Below are positions 26,920-36,015 of a stretch of 64,000 nt of DNA, piece by piece. Source of the stretch: Cupriavidus campinensis (GTDB lineage Bacteria > Pseudomonadota > Gammaproteobacteria > Burkholderiales > Burkholderiaceae); contig NZ_CAJPVH010000001.1 of assembly GCF_905397395.1 (NCBI RefSeq), positions 1-64,000 on the forward strand, written 5' to 3'. Positions within the stretch are counted from its first letter, which is position 1, and each line of letters begins with the position of its first letter. Made by a program: the position numbers and the translations under genes. The notes beneath the pieces are model-generated. The model was not told the DNA's origin. It ran no database searches and saw nothing but the letters and a program-made list of their open reading frames with translations.

Positions 26920-29322
26920 CTATACCGCCGCCTGTCCCGCGCAGGCCGGGGCGCACGCCGCCGTGTGCGTATGGCTGACAACCGCGCCGACAACCGCGCC
27001 GACCTGCGCGCTGGCCGGGCGATCCACCCGCTTCCACGACACGGGCACCTGCCCAGCCAGCTTGCCGCGCAGCTGCCGCGCCGCCGCTACCATATTGGCC
27101 AGCGCCGCCTCGGTCTCCGGCCAGCCGCGCGTCTTCAGTCCGCAGTCCGGGTTGACCCACAGCCGTTGCGGCGGAATGACCTCGCAGGCGCGCTCGAGCA
27201 GCCGCGTCACGGCTTCCACGGTCGGCACGCGCGGGGAGTGGATGTCGTAGACGCCCGGGCCAATCTCGTTCGGATAGTCGAATTCGCCGAAGCCCTCCAG
27301 CAGTTCCATGGCGGAGCGCGAGGTCTCGATGGTGATCACGTCCGCGTCCATGGCGGCGATGGCCGGCAGGATGTCGTTGAACTCCGCATAGCACATATGG
27401 GTGTGGATCTGCGTCGCGTCGGCCACACCGGCGGCCGAGAGCCGGAAGGCGTTGACAGCCCAGTCCAGGTAGGCCGCCCAGTCCGCGCGGCGCAGCGGCA
27501 GGCCCTCGCGCAATGCCGGTTCGTCGATCTGGATTACGCGGATGCCGGCCGCCTCCAGGTCGCGCACCTCGTCGCGGATGGCCAGCGCCAGTTGCCGTGC
27601 CGTGGTGGCGCGCGGCTGGTCGTCCCGCACGAAGGACCATTGCAGCATCGTCACCGGGCCGGTGAGCATGCCCTTCATCGGCTTGTCCGTCAGGGACTGC
27701 GCGTAGCGGGCGGTCTCCACCGTCATCGGTTCGGGGCGGTACACATCGCCATAGATCACCGGCGGCTTCACGCAGCGCGAGCCGTAGCTCTGCACCCAGC
27801 CGTTCTCGGTAAAGGCGTAGCCGCATAGCTGTTCGCCGAAATATTCGACCATGTCATTGCGCTCGGCCTCGCCGTGGACCAGCACGTCCAGCCCCAGCGC
27901 CTCCTGCTTGCGCACCGCCAGTTCGATCTCGCCGCGAATCCGTTCGAGGTATTCCAGCGCGCCGATGTCGCCGCGCTTGTAGGCCGCGCGGGTCTGGCGG
28001 ATGGCCGGCGTCTGCGGGAACGAGCCGATGGTGGTGGTCGGCAGCGCCGGCAGGGCCAGCGCGGCGCGCTGGCGCTCGATGCGGAGGTCGAACGCGCTGG
28101 CGCGGTCGGCCATGCCGGCCGTCACGTCGGCCAGCCGCTTCTGCACTTGTTGGTTCACCACCCGGCGCGAGGTGCGGCGCGCGGCCTGGGCTGCATCGCT
28201 GGCCGCGAGGGCTTCGGCGACGGCCGCCTCGCCCTGGTTCAGCGCCGTGGCGAGCGTATGCAGTTCATCGAGCTTCTCGGTGGCGAAGGCTAGCCAATTC
28301 CTGAGTTCCGGGTCGAGCCGCTGTTCGGCATCGAGCGAAACCGGCACGTGCAGTAGCGAGCAGGACGGGGCGATCCACAGCCGATTGCCGAGCTGCGCGT
28401 GCAGCGGCTTCAGCGTGTCCAGCACGGCGCGCAGGTCGGCCCGCCAGATATTGCGGCCATCGATCACGCCGACGGACAGCACGGCGTCAGCCGGCAGCAC
28501 GGCCTGCCACGCGGCCAGCTGCTGCGGTGCGCGCACCAGATCGATATGAAAACCGTGCACGGGCAGCGCGGCGGCACGGGCGGCGTGGGGCGCGGCGGTG
28601 TCGAAGTAGGTGGCCAGCAGCAGCTTGACCCCGGCAGCGGCCAGCGTGGGGTAGGCGGCGTCGAAGGCGTCGAGCCAGGGCGCATCGAGGTCCAGGCACA
28701 GGGCCGGCTCGTCGATCTGCACCCATTCGATGCCGCGCGCCTTGAGCTGGGCGAGGATGCGGGCGTAGGCCGCCACCACCTTGGGCAGCAGGCTCAGGCG
28801 GTCGAACCCCGCCACGTGGGATTTGGACAGCCACAGGTAGGTCACCGGCCCGATCAGCACCGGACGCGTGGGCAGGCCGAGCGCCAGCGCCTCGTCGATT
28901 TCGTCGAGATACCAGGACGGACCGCCGTCGAAGGTGGATTCGGCATCGAGTTCCGGCACCAGGTAGTGGTAGTTCGTATCGAACCACTTGGTCATTTCCA
29001 TGGCCGGCTGACCCACGTTGCCGCGCGCCAGTTCGTAGTATTGCGAGAGCGTCAGCGCGGCCGGGTCGAAACCGAAGCGCCGGGGCAGGGCACCGAGCAG
29101 CGCGGTGGTACCGAGCATCTGGTCATACCAGGCGAAGTCGCCGGCGGCCACGGTGGCCAGGCCCGCATTGGCCTGCAACTGCCAGTGGCGGCGGCGCAGC
29201 GCGGCGCCGGTCTCGCGCAGCGCGGCTTCGGGCGTCTCGCCGCGCCAGAACGCCTCCTGCGAGAATTTCAGTTCACGGCGCGCGCCGATGCGCGGAAAGC
29301 CGAGGATGTGGGTGCGTGCCAT
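26920..29322 (-). CDS. metE: Cobalamin-independent methionine synthase
   Basis: An 800-residue MetE (5-methyltetrahydropteroyltriglutamate--homocysteine methyltransferase). The N-terminal domain starts [19 protein letters not shown], and the C-terminal catalytic barrel carries the zinc ligands in [12 protein letters not shown] (His, Cys), in a conserved Glu, and in [11 protein letters not shown] (Cys). [16 protein letters not shown] is the substrate loop. It is 30-45 residues longer than usual through a C-terminal tail rich in Ala, Val and His ([20 protein letters not shown]). GGAG lies 8 nt before the ATG. It is divergent from metR and controlled by the MetR box between them. Confidence 0.96.
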   Translation of the reverse strand: MARTHILGFPRIGARRELKFSQEAFWRGETPEAALRETGAALRRRHWQLQANAGLATVAAGDFAWYDQMLGTTALLGALPRRFGFDPAALTLSQYYELARGNVGQPAMEMTKWFDTNYHYLVPELDAESTFDGGPSWYLDEIDEALALGLPTRPVLIGPVTYLWLSKSHVAGFDRLSLLPKVVAAYARILAQLKARGIEWVQIDEPALCLDLDAPWLDAFDAAYPTLAAAGVKLLLATYFDTAAPHAARAAALPVHGFHIDLVRAPQQLAAWQAVLPADAVLSVGVIDGRNIWRADLRAVLDTLKPLHAQLGNRLWIAPSCSLLHVPVSLDAEQRLDPELRNWLAFATEKLDELHTLATALNQGEAAVAEALAASDAAQAARRTSRRVVNQQVQKRLADVTAGMADRASAFDLRIERQRAALALPALPTTTIGSFPQTPAIRQTRAAYKRGDIGALEYLERIRGEIELAVRKQEALGLDVLVHGEAERNDMVEYFGEQLCGYAFTENGWVQSYGSRCVKPPVIYGDVYRPEPMTVETARYAQSLTDKPMKGMLTGPVTMLQWSFVRDDQPRATTARQLALAIRDEVRDLEAAGIRVIQIDEPALREGLPLRRADWAAYLDWAVNAFRLSAAGVADATQIHTHMCYAEFNDILPAIAAMDADVITIETSRSAMELLEGFGEFDYPNEIGPGVYDIHSPRVPTVEAVTRLLERACEVIPPQRLWVNPDCGLKTRGWPETEAALANMVAAARQLRGKLAGQVPVSWKRVDRPASAQVGAVVGAVVSHTHTAACAPACAGQAAV

Positions 29323-29413
29323 GTGTGGGCTCCAGAGATGGGAAATGTTCGATCTGGCGCACAGTCTCTGATGGCGAGTAGAATGAATCAAGCGACATGT
29401 TTTAAACAATATA

Positions 29414-29426
29414 TGAATTTCATTCA
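29414..29426. promoter_or_regulatory. MetR binding site
   Basis: TGAA-TTTCA-TTCA matches the MetR consensus TGAA-N5-TTCA exactly. It lies between divergent metE (92 bases away) and metR (25 bases away) in an A/T-rich spacer, so it can activate metE and autoregulate metR, with homocysteine as co-effector. Confidence 0.88.
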
Positions 29427-29450
29427 AGTCACAGGGTGTAGTCAACGCCA

Positions 29451-30371
29451 ATGATCGAAGTCCGCCATTTCCGCTCCCTCGTGGCGATTGCCGAGTCCGG
29501 CAAGCTGGCCACGGCGGCAGAGCGTGTGCATGTGAGCCAGTCGGCGCTCTCGCACCAGATCAAGGCCATCGAGGCCCATTACGGCACGCCGCTGTTCGAC
29601 CGCACGCGCCAGGGCCTGCGCTTCACGCCGGCCGGGGAGCGGCTGCTGGCGCTGGCGCGCGAGGCGCTGGCCGCCATCAGCGCGGCCGAACGCGACCTGC
29701 TGCGGCTCAAGGGCGATACCCGGGGGGAGTTACGCGTGGTGCTGGAGTGCCACACGTGTTTCGACTGGCTGATGCCGGTGATGGACGAGTTCCGCCGCCG
29801 CTGGCCTGAGGTGGAAATCGACCTCGTGGCGGGTTTCCACGCCGATCCGCTCGCGCTGCTGGCGAACGGCAAGGCGGACATGGTGATCGGCTCCAAGCCG
29901 CCAGCCAAGCGCGGGCTGGAGGTGGCGCCGCTGTTCCGCTTCGAGATCCTGGCGGTCATCGCCAACGAACACCGGCTGCGCAACAAGCGGCGCCTGGAGG
30001 CGGCGGACCTGGCCGGCGAAACGCTGATTACCTATCCGGTGCCCGAGCAGCGCATCGACCTGATCCGCGAGGTGCTGGAGCCTGCCGGCATCCATCTGCA
30101 ACGCCGCACGGCCGAGCTGACCGTGGCCGTGCTACAGCTCGTGGCCAGCCGGCGCGGGGTGGCTGCACTGCCGAACTGGGGCGTGAAGAACTACGTCGAT
30201 CACGACTACGTGCTGGCCAAGCGCATCGGCGCCAAGGGCCTGTGGAGCGAGTTGTACGCAACCGTGCCCGCCGCGATGGCCGACCGGCCCTATGTGGCGG
30301 ACTTCGTCACCATCGTGCGCGACACCTGCGCGGCGGAACTCGACGGCATCGAACTGCTGGCGCCGGCCTGA
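29451..30371 (+). CDS. metR: LysR-family activator of methionine genes
   Basis: A 306-residue LysR regulator. The N-terminal winged helix is [20 protein letters not shown] with [18 protein letters not shown] as recognition helix region. The effector domain contains [20 protein letters not shown], the homocysteine-binding region matching E. coli MetR (IECHSCIQWL). Gene order (divergent from metE) and the MetR box confirm the identity. It ends 6 bases before the convergent ACT-like gene. Confidence 0.95.
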   Translation: MIEVRHFRSLVAIAESGKLATAAERVHVSQSALSHQIKAIEAHYGTPLFDRTRQGLRFTPAGERLLALAREALAAISAAERDLLRLKGDTRGELRVVLECHTCFDWLMPVMDEFRRRWPEVEIDLVAGFHADPLALLANGKADMVIGSKPPAKRGLEVAPLFRFEILAVIANEHRLRNKRRLEAADLAGETLITYPVPEQRIDLIREVLEPAGIHLQRRTAELTVAVLQLVASRRGVAALPNWGVKNYVDHDYVLAKRIGAKGLWSELYATVPAAMADRPYVADFVTIVRDTCAAELDGIELLAPA

Positions 30372-30377
30372 GCTGCC

Positions 30378-30689
30378 TTAGGCGTGCAGCGCCACCGGCT
30401 CGGGCAGCGTGACCGAGGCGAGCCCATCGAGCGAATCGATGTCATCGCCGAACTCTGCATCCACGATCCGCACCTCCACGCCATGGCCGATGCGGCGTAC
30501 GAACACGTGCAGCAGTTCCGGCACCGGCGCGCTGGCGGAGAACCGCACGCCCTGCGCGGCGTTGGCGTCGAAGCGCAGCGCCTGCAGCGTCAGGCCCGTG
30601 CGGCGGGCATTGGCGAGCACCCATTCCAGGCTGCCGAAGACATCGGCGGGATCGAGTTCAAGGGCGAGGTCGAGAGTGGGCAGCGACAT
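30378..30689 (-). CDS. Small protein of unknown function, possibly ACT-like
   Basis: A 103-residue protein starting MSLPTLDLALELDPADVFGS. The predicted order beta-alpha-beta-beta-alpha-beta (LDLALEL, DVFGSLEWVLANARRTG, LTLQALRFDA, VRFSAS, VPELLHVFVRRIG, VEVRIVDA) suggests an ACT/ferredoxin-like fold such as in IlvM-type regulatory subunits. It is divergent from an Lrp/AsnC regulator, whose target it probably is. No motif fixes a ligand. The frame continues upstream into A/T-rich promoter DNA, which I exclude. Confidence 0.6.
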   Translation of the reverse strand: MSLPTLDLALELDPADVFGSLEWVLANARRTGLTLQALRFDANAAQGVRFSASAPVPELLHVFVRRIGHGVEVRIVDAEFGDDIDSLDGLASVTLPEPVALHA

Positions 30690-30802
30690 GGCAGGCGGTC
30701 CGGATGTGATGCGAAAGGTGTCCGGTAAATTTACCAGCACGGGCGAAAAATGAGCTTCTGATTTTTCTCCGATGCCAGGGTAAATGAAGAAAAAACTGCG
30801 GA

Positions 30803-30824
30803 TTATCATACAATCTCCGGATAA
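30803..30824. promoter_or_regulatory. Candidate Lrp-type operator
   Basis: TTATC-N12-GATAA is a dyad within an A/T-rich stretch between the divergent ACT-like and Lrp/AsnC genes, suiting autoregulation. Short half-sites make this tentative. Confidence 0.35.
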
Positions 30825-30849
30825 TTCTTCTTTCTTAAGCGAATCCGCC

Positions 30850-31320
30850 ATGTCGAACCTTCCCAAGCTCGATGACATCGACCGCCGCATCCTGCGCGAA
30901 CTGCGCCGCGACGGGCGCATCTCCAATGCGAAGCTGGCCGAGCTGGTTGGCCTGTCCGCCACGCCGTGCTGGAACCGGGTGCGGGCGCTGGAGGAAGCAG
31001 GGGTGATCGAGAGTTACGCGGCGCTGCTGAACCAGAAGGCGCTGGGCCTGCCGGACACGGTGCTAATCGAAGTCACGCTGGACCGCCACGACGACGACAT
31101 GTTCCGCCGCTTTGGCGAGGCGCTGGCCGAACTGCCCGAAGTGCTCGAGGCCCATCTGCTGACGGGCGAGTACGACTACCTGATCAAGGTGGCCGTGGCC
31201 GGCACCGAGGGCTACGAGGAATTCCTGCGCCACAAGCTCTACAAGCTGCCCGGCCTGCGGCACAGCCATTCGACCTTCGTGCTGCGCACGCTGAAGCGCG
31301 AACCCTCAGTCCAGCCGTAG
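30850..31320 (+). CDS. Lrp/AsnC-family regulator 1
   Basis: A 156-residue feast/famine regulator. Residues 6-65 are the winged helix (DDIDRRILRELRRDGRISNA, then LVGLSATPCWNRVRALEEAG); residues 70-150 are the RAM/ACT-type ligand domain (LLTGEYDYLIKVAVAGTEGYEEF). It ends in the family-typical STFVLRTLK stretch. The start at 30850 matches the family N-terminus; the frame is open further up through promoter-like sequence. It probably regulates its divergent neighbour and itself. Confidence 0.92.
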   Translation: MSNLPKLDDIDRRILRELRRDGRISNAKLAELVGLSATPCWNRVRALEEAGVIESYAALLNQKALGLPDTVLIEVTLDRHDDDMFRRFGEALAELPEVLEAHLLTGEYDYLIKVAVAGTEGYEEFLRHKLYKLPGLRHSHSTFVLRTLKREPSVQP

Positions 31321-31342
31321 TCGCTAGTCATTTTCCGAAATA

Positions 31343-32272
31343 TCAGCGCGACGCGGCCAGTTTGCCCAGGCGAGGCGCCAGCGCCGTGGTAATGACGCCG
31401 AGCCCGATCAGCGCGAGGCCAATCGAAAGATCCGCGGAAATGCGCTCGTGCCAGGCCACTGCCGATAGCAGCAGGCCGAGCAGCGGCACGCCGAGCATGG
31501 CGATGGACGTGGCGGCCGGCGGCAGCGACTGCGTGACATTGAGCACGACGATAAAGGTCAGGGCCGTGGCGAGCGGGCCGGTGTAGAGGATGACCGGCCA
31601 GATGTCCGCCATGGCGCCGAGGTCCGGCGTGCCATCGCGGAACAGGGCCAGTAACAGCAGCGGCACCGTGGCCACCGCGCACTCCCACGGAATCATGTCC
31701 GCGCCGAGCCGCACCGCGCGGTGCGCGCGCAGATGGATGATGCTGACCGACCACGCCAGCGACGCGCCCAGCAGCATGGTCAGCCCCATCACGGTATGCA
31801 ATTCCCAGCCGCCCAGCGCGGGCGCCACGATCACGGCGATGCCGGCGTAGCTGAACGCCGTGGCCAGCCATTGCAGCCGCGACGGCCGCTCGCCCAGCAC
31901 CAGCGCGGACAGCGGAATCACCCAGATCGCCGTGGCGTAGGCCACCACCGAGGCCCGCCCCGGCGCCACGTATTGCAAGGCCCACAGCGCCAGCGCCGTG
32001 AAGGCGCCCATCTGCAACAGCCCCACGCTGACCACCAGCGGCCATTCCTGCCGCGTTGGCAGGCGCAGCCGGCGCAGCGCGCCGAGCACCACCACGCTGA
32101 TCAGCGCTGCCGAGCCGAAGCGCAGCGCCGCGAACCACAGCGGGCTGACGTGGGCCAGGCCGAGCTTCATCACGGGCCAGTTGCCGCCCCAGATGGCGAC
32201 GGCCCCGATCAGGGGCAGGAATTTCTTGAGTCCGGCGGCCGGAGCGGCGCCGGCGGGAGCTTGGGCAGACAT
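31343..32272 (-). CDS. EamA/DMT-family inner membrane transporter
   Basis: A 309-residue protein with ten predicted helices in two EamA repeats (IGAVAIWGGNWPVMKLGL near residue 22; LTMLLGASLAWSVSIIHLRA near residue 168). The family exports amino acids and metabolites. It is divergent from Lrp/AsnC regulator 2, a pairing usual for amino-acid exporters. The start is MSAQAPAGAAPAAGLKKF at 32272; an open frame extends beyond but lies over the regulator. Confidence 0.9.
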   Translation of the reverse strand: MSAQAPAGAAPAAGLKKFLPLIGAVAIWGGNWPVMKLGLAHVSPLWFAALRFGSAALISVVVLGALRRLRLPTRQEWPLVVSVGLLQMGAFTALALWALQYVAPGRASVVAYATAIWVIPLSALVLGERPSRLQWLATAFSYAGIAVIVAPALGGWELHTVMGLTMLLGASLAWSVSIIHLRAHRAVRLGADMIPWECAVATVPLLLLALFRDGTPDLGAMADIWPVILYTGPLATALTFIVVLNVTQSLPPAATSIAMLGVPLLGLLLSAVAWHERISADLSIGLALIGLGVITTALAPRLGKLAASR

Positions 32273-32408
32273 CGGGAAAGGGGTTCCGGAGCGGGTGCGG
32301 GTGCTGAAAAGTCTACGTCTGGTTGCGCCGCAGCAATGACTGGATTCGACTGCGCCAGCCGTAGATTCCAGCATAGAATGCCGTCTTTGCACGAACGGGA
32401 AGCGCAAC

Positions 32409-32879
32409 ATGCTGGACATCGATCTTGACGCCACAGATATCCGGATCCTGAGCGAATTGCAGCGCGACGGCAGCCTCACCAACGTGGAACTGGCCAGCCG
32501 CGTGAACCTGTCGCCGTCGCCCTGTCTGGCGCGGGTGAAGCAGCTGGAGAAATCGGGCGTGATCGCGCGCAAGGTCACGCTGCTGGACGCGCGCCGGCTT
32601 GGCCTCAAGGTGGTGGTCTTCATCTCGATTTCGCTCGATAAACAGCGCCGCGAAACATTGGACGAGTTCGAGCGCCGCATCGGCGCGTTGCCGCAGGTGA
32701 TGGAGTGCTACCTGATGTCCGGCGATGCCGATTACCTGCTGCGGGTGGTAGTGCCCGACGTGGACTCGCTCGAGCGTCTGATCATCGACCAGATCACGCG
32801 CATTCCGGGCGTGGCGAGCATCCGCTCCAGCTTCGCGCTGAAGCAGGTGCTGTACAGCACGGCGCTGCCGCTGGGGTAA
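32409..32879 (+). CDS. Lrp/AsnC-family regulator 2
   Basis: A 156-residue regulator: winged helix in residues 6-65 (DATDIRILSELQRDGSLTNV, VNLSPSPCLARVKQLEKSG), then the ligand domain (LMSGDADYLLRVVVPDVDSL). It is the same length as regulator 1 but clearly divergent in sequence, and it faces a transporter gene. Control of that exporter by an amino acid is the simplest inference. Confidence 0.92.
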   Translation: MLDIDLDATDIRILSELQRDGSLTNVELASRVNLSPSPCLARVKQLEKSGVIARKVTLLDARRLGLKVVVFISISLDKQRRETLDEFERRIGALPQVMECYLMSGDADYLLRVVVPDVDSLERLIIDQITRIPGVASIRSSFALKQVLYSTALPLG

Positions 32880-32963
32880 TTGATTCGACTGGGCGTCATC
32901 CGCAATTTAAGGGAATTCCCATAGCAATAGGAAATGTGACTCGTGAGAATGCGCAACGCCCCG

Positions 32964-33010
32964 GAAGGCCGCGCCAGATCTGGCGTGGCGGGCCGGGCCT
33001 TTCTTCTTAT
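32964..33010 (+). terminator. Possible terminator of Lrp/AsnC regulator 2
   Basis: AAGGCC at 32965 can pair with GGCCTT at 32996, enclosing an inner palindrome CGCCAGATCTGGCG; a T-rich stretch (TTTCTTCTTATTCTT) follows. The large, complex loop makes it uncertain. Confidence 0.4.
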
Positions 33011-33024
33011 TCTTCGAGTCCATC

Positions 33025-35982
33025 ATGCAGTCGTCTTACTCAGTTCGGGCCCGCGAGCAACGCAGGGCCATTACCACGCGCCTGTCCGTGATCGCCACGG
33101 CTTGCCTCGCGTTTTCCCAACCTACGCTGGCCACTCAGATCCTCGCGCCGGGCGTTGAAGTGCAAATCGATGATGGCCGTGCCATCGAGACCGGCACGAC
33201 ACCCGGTACGGCAGGCATTGCGGTCCTCGCCACCGAAGGCGGCAGAGTCCGCATCCTCGATAGCGGCGGGGCGATTTCGGTCACGACCGAAGGCGGCGGC
33301 GCGCACGGGCTGGCGGCCATGAGCGGGAGCACCATCGACATGCGCGGCGGCGGTATCGACACCGACAACGCGATGGCGTTGTACGCCATCAACGCAAACA
33401 GCCGCATCGGCCTGGACAACGTCCAGGTGTTCTCCGGCAGCGGTTATGTGGGCGTGTGGGCCGGTGATGGCGCGACCATCGGCATCGATGGCGGCACGGT
33501 GACGGCCGATCGCGGCAACGCGCTCATGGCCTTCGAGAATGGTGCCCGGATCGACGCGCGCGACACCACGATCAACGCCAGTGGCGACAATGCCGCCGGG
33601 GTGGAAGCCAACCTCAATGGCATCGTGACGGTGTCGCGCGGCGTGGTCAACACCAGCGGACGCAACGGGCACGGGCTCTATGCGATTGGCGGCGGCGGCG
33701 ACACGCTCGTCGATGCCACCGGCACGCGGATCCGTACGCGGGGAGAGCGCGGCCACGGCGCCCACGCCGTATCAGGCGCCGTCCGGGTGCGTGACACAGA
33801 GATCGTGACCAGCGGATACGCCGCGGCGGGCGTCTGGGCCGATGGCATCAACGACCCAAGCGGCTACGTCAGCAGCGCGGAACTCCATGGCGGCACCATT
33901 CAAACGACGGGCGAGGCAGGCTATGGCATGGGCGCGCTATCGGGTGCCACGGTGGTGGCCCATGACGTGGCCCTGACAACGGCTGGCGAAGGGGCCGCCG
34001 GGGTGTTCGCCATGCATGGCGGCTCGGTAACGCTGGACGGCGGCACGGTCACCACCGAAGGCGCGGAAGCGCAAGGCCTGATGGCGTTTGGCGGCCGAAC
34101 CGGCACGACGCTGCGCGCCACCGCACGCGCCGATGGCGTGACGGTCACCACGCGCGGCGCACGGGCCCAGGGCGCGGTCGTGGGCGGTGCTGCCGACCTG
34201 GACCTGAATGCCAGCACCATCACCACGCATGGCGTCAACGCCGCGGCGTTGCACGCGGAGGCCTATGATGCTGGCACCAGCACGGCCATGATCGTGGACT
34301 CGCAACTCGCCGCCAACCAGGCCGCCGGCATCCACGTGGTGGGCAGCGCGCTGGACGCCACGCTGCGGCGATCGTCCCTGCTGGGCAGCACGAACGGGGT
34401 GGAAGTGCTGAACGCCGACGACGGCACGCGGGGGACCCTGAGCCTCGCCCTCGAATCGTCAACGCTGGATGGCGCGGCACGCGTGGATGCCGGCAGCACG
34501 TTCAACCTCTCCGTGGACGCACAGTCGGCCTGGAACATCAAGGGCGATGCCATGGTGACCAGCCTGGCCAATGGCGGCACGGTGAACCTGGCTACGCGAG
34601 CCGGCGCCACGCCAGGCCAGACGCTGACCGTGACGCGCGACTATGTCGGCACCGGCGGAACCGTGCGGCTCGCCACGCAGATGGGCGGCGATGCATCGGC
34701 CACCGACAAGATCGTGCTGGACGGCGCACGCGCCTCGGGCGATACCAGCCTGCTGATCCGCCATGCCGGCGGCGAGGGCGCGCAGACGGTACAAGGGATC
34801 CGCCTTGTGGAGACGCGCAACGGCGGCGCCACCGATGCCGCGGCATTCCGGCTGAACCCGGGCTCGGACGGCTACCGGCAAGGCGTGGGATCGATCGCCG
34901 CTGGGGCGTATGACTACCAGTTGGTGCGGGGCGGCGAGGGAGGCAAGGCCGAAGACTGGTATCTGGTGGCACAGGCCCGGACCGACGGCCAGCCTGACGA
35001 CGTCACGCCACTGCCGGCGCTGCGCCCCGAAGTGGGTGCCTATCTCAATAACAAGCTCGCCGCCAGCACCCTGCTGTTCCATACCCTGCGCGACCGGGAG
35101 GGCGAGCGCGCCGCAGCCGGTACCAGCGACGCCGACGGGCCGGGCCGCAACGCCTGGCTGCGCACGGTAGGCTCCACGGCCAGCCGCAACGGCGCGCTGG
35201 GCCTGACCGGCAGCGACACCCGTTACCTCGTGCATATCGGTGGCGATGTGCTCCGCTTGCCGGTGGACAAGGGCAGCATCCATGTGGGCGTGATGGGCGC
35301 GTACGGCGGCAGCCGCAACGCGTCGCGCAACGGGCCGCTGGCCGCGCACGGCAAGGTCGATGGCGTCAGCGCGGGGGTCTACGGCACCTGGTACGGCGAC
35401 CGTCACACGGAAACCGGTCCCTACGTGGACGTGTGGGCCATGTATGGCGCCTATGACAATGAAGTGAACGGCGCGGGCCTGCCCTCCGAGCGCTATCGCT
35501 CCTCCAACCTCGTGACGTCCATCGAGGCCGGCCATGCCTTCCCGCTCCACCGCTCGGCGGACGTGCGTACCTATCTGGAGCCGCAGCTCCAGATCCTCTA
35601 CGCAAACTACTGGGCGGACCGCCATGTGGAGCAGGGCGGCACCGCGGTCAGCCAGCTGTCGGAGAGCAGCCTGACCACCCGCCTGGGCCTGCGCCTGCAT
35701 GGCGATGTCAGCCATCCCGAGACCGCCGGCAGCCCGATCGGCGTGATGCGGATGAAACCGTTCGCCGAGATCAACTGGTGGCATGGCCCCGCTTCGCAGA
35801 CCGCGCAGTTCGACAGCTTCGTCGTCCGTGAGGATCTCCCCGCCAACCGTCTCGAAGGCCGGATCGGCATGCAGGGCGATGTCACGCGGCGCCTGACCGT
35901 ATGGGGCAGCGTCGGCTTCGAGGCCGGCGCTCACGACTACACGGCCGGCAAGGCGCAACTGGGCATGCGCTACCGCTGGTAA
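33025..35982 (+). CDS. Type Va autotransporter with beta-helix passenger
   Basis: A 985-residue autotransporter. A long signal peptide ends near residue 37 (PTLA-TQ). Residues about 45-560 are a Gly/Thr-rich beta-helix with many degenerate repeats of the form GGTVTTxGxxAxGxxA, such as SVTLDGGTVTTEGAEAQGL. A linker (QTLTVTRDYVGTGGTVRLAT) leads to the beta barrel in about the last 270 residues, ending GMRYRW. This is the pertactin/AIDA-like architecture of adhesins and surface proteins. I see no RGD, protease or lipase motif. The ATG lacks a strong ribosome site. Confidence 0.92.
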   Translation: MQSSYSVRAREQRRAITTRLSVIATACLAFSQPTLATQILAPGVEVQIDDGRAIETGTTPGTAGIAVLATEGGRVRILDSGGAISVTTEGGGAHGLAAMSGSTIDMRGGGIDTDNAMALYAINANSRIGLDNVQVFSGSGYVGVWAGDGATIGIDGGTVTADRGNALMAFENGARIDARDTTINASGDNAAGVEANLNGIVTVSRGVVNTSGRNGHGLYAIGGGGDTLVDATGTRIRTRGERGHGAHAVSGAVRVRDTEIVTSGYAAAGVWADGINDPSGYVSSAELHGGTIQTTGEAGYGMGALSGATVVAHDVALTTAGEGAAGVFAMHGGSVTLDGGTVTTEGAEAQGLMAFGGRTGTTLRATARADGVTVTTRGARAQGAVVGGAADLDLNASTITTHGVNAAALHAEAYDAGTSTAMIVDSQLAANQAAGIHVVGSALDATLRRSSLLGSTNGVEVLNADDGTRGTLSLALESSTLDGAARVDAGSTFNLSVDAQSAWNIKGDAMVTSLANGGTVNLATRAGATPGQTLTVTRDYVGTGGTVRLATQMGGDASATDKIVLDGARASGDTSLLIRHAGGEGAQTVQGIRLVETRNGGATDAAAFRLNPGSDGYRQGVGSIAAGAYDYQLVRGGEGGKAEDWYLVAQARTDGQPDDVTPLPALRPEVGAYLNNKLAASTLLFHTLRDREGERAAAGTSDADGPGRNAWLRTVGSTASRNGALGLTGSDTRYLVHIGGDVLRLPVDKGSIHVGVMGAYGGSRNASRNGPLAAHGKVDGVSAGVYGTWYGDRHTETGPYVDVWAMYGAYDNEVNGAGLPSERYRSSNLVTSIEAGHAFPLHRSADVRTYLEPQLQILYANYWADRHVEQGGTAVSQLSESSLTTRLGLRLHGDVSHPETAGSPIGVMRMKPFAEINWWHGPASQTAQFDSFVVREDLPANRLEGRIGMQGDVTRRLTVWGSVGFEAGAHDYTAGKAQLGMRYRW

Positions 35983-36015
35983 GGCCCCGCTGATAGCGAT
36001 GGCCGTCTGGCGGGG

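Noticed and set aside
34459..35958. A 1.5-kb minus-strand open frame opposite the autotransporter barrel
   Set aside because: No domain or ribosome site; the plus strand encodes a clear beta barrel with its C-terminal signature.
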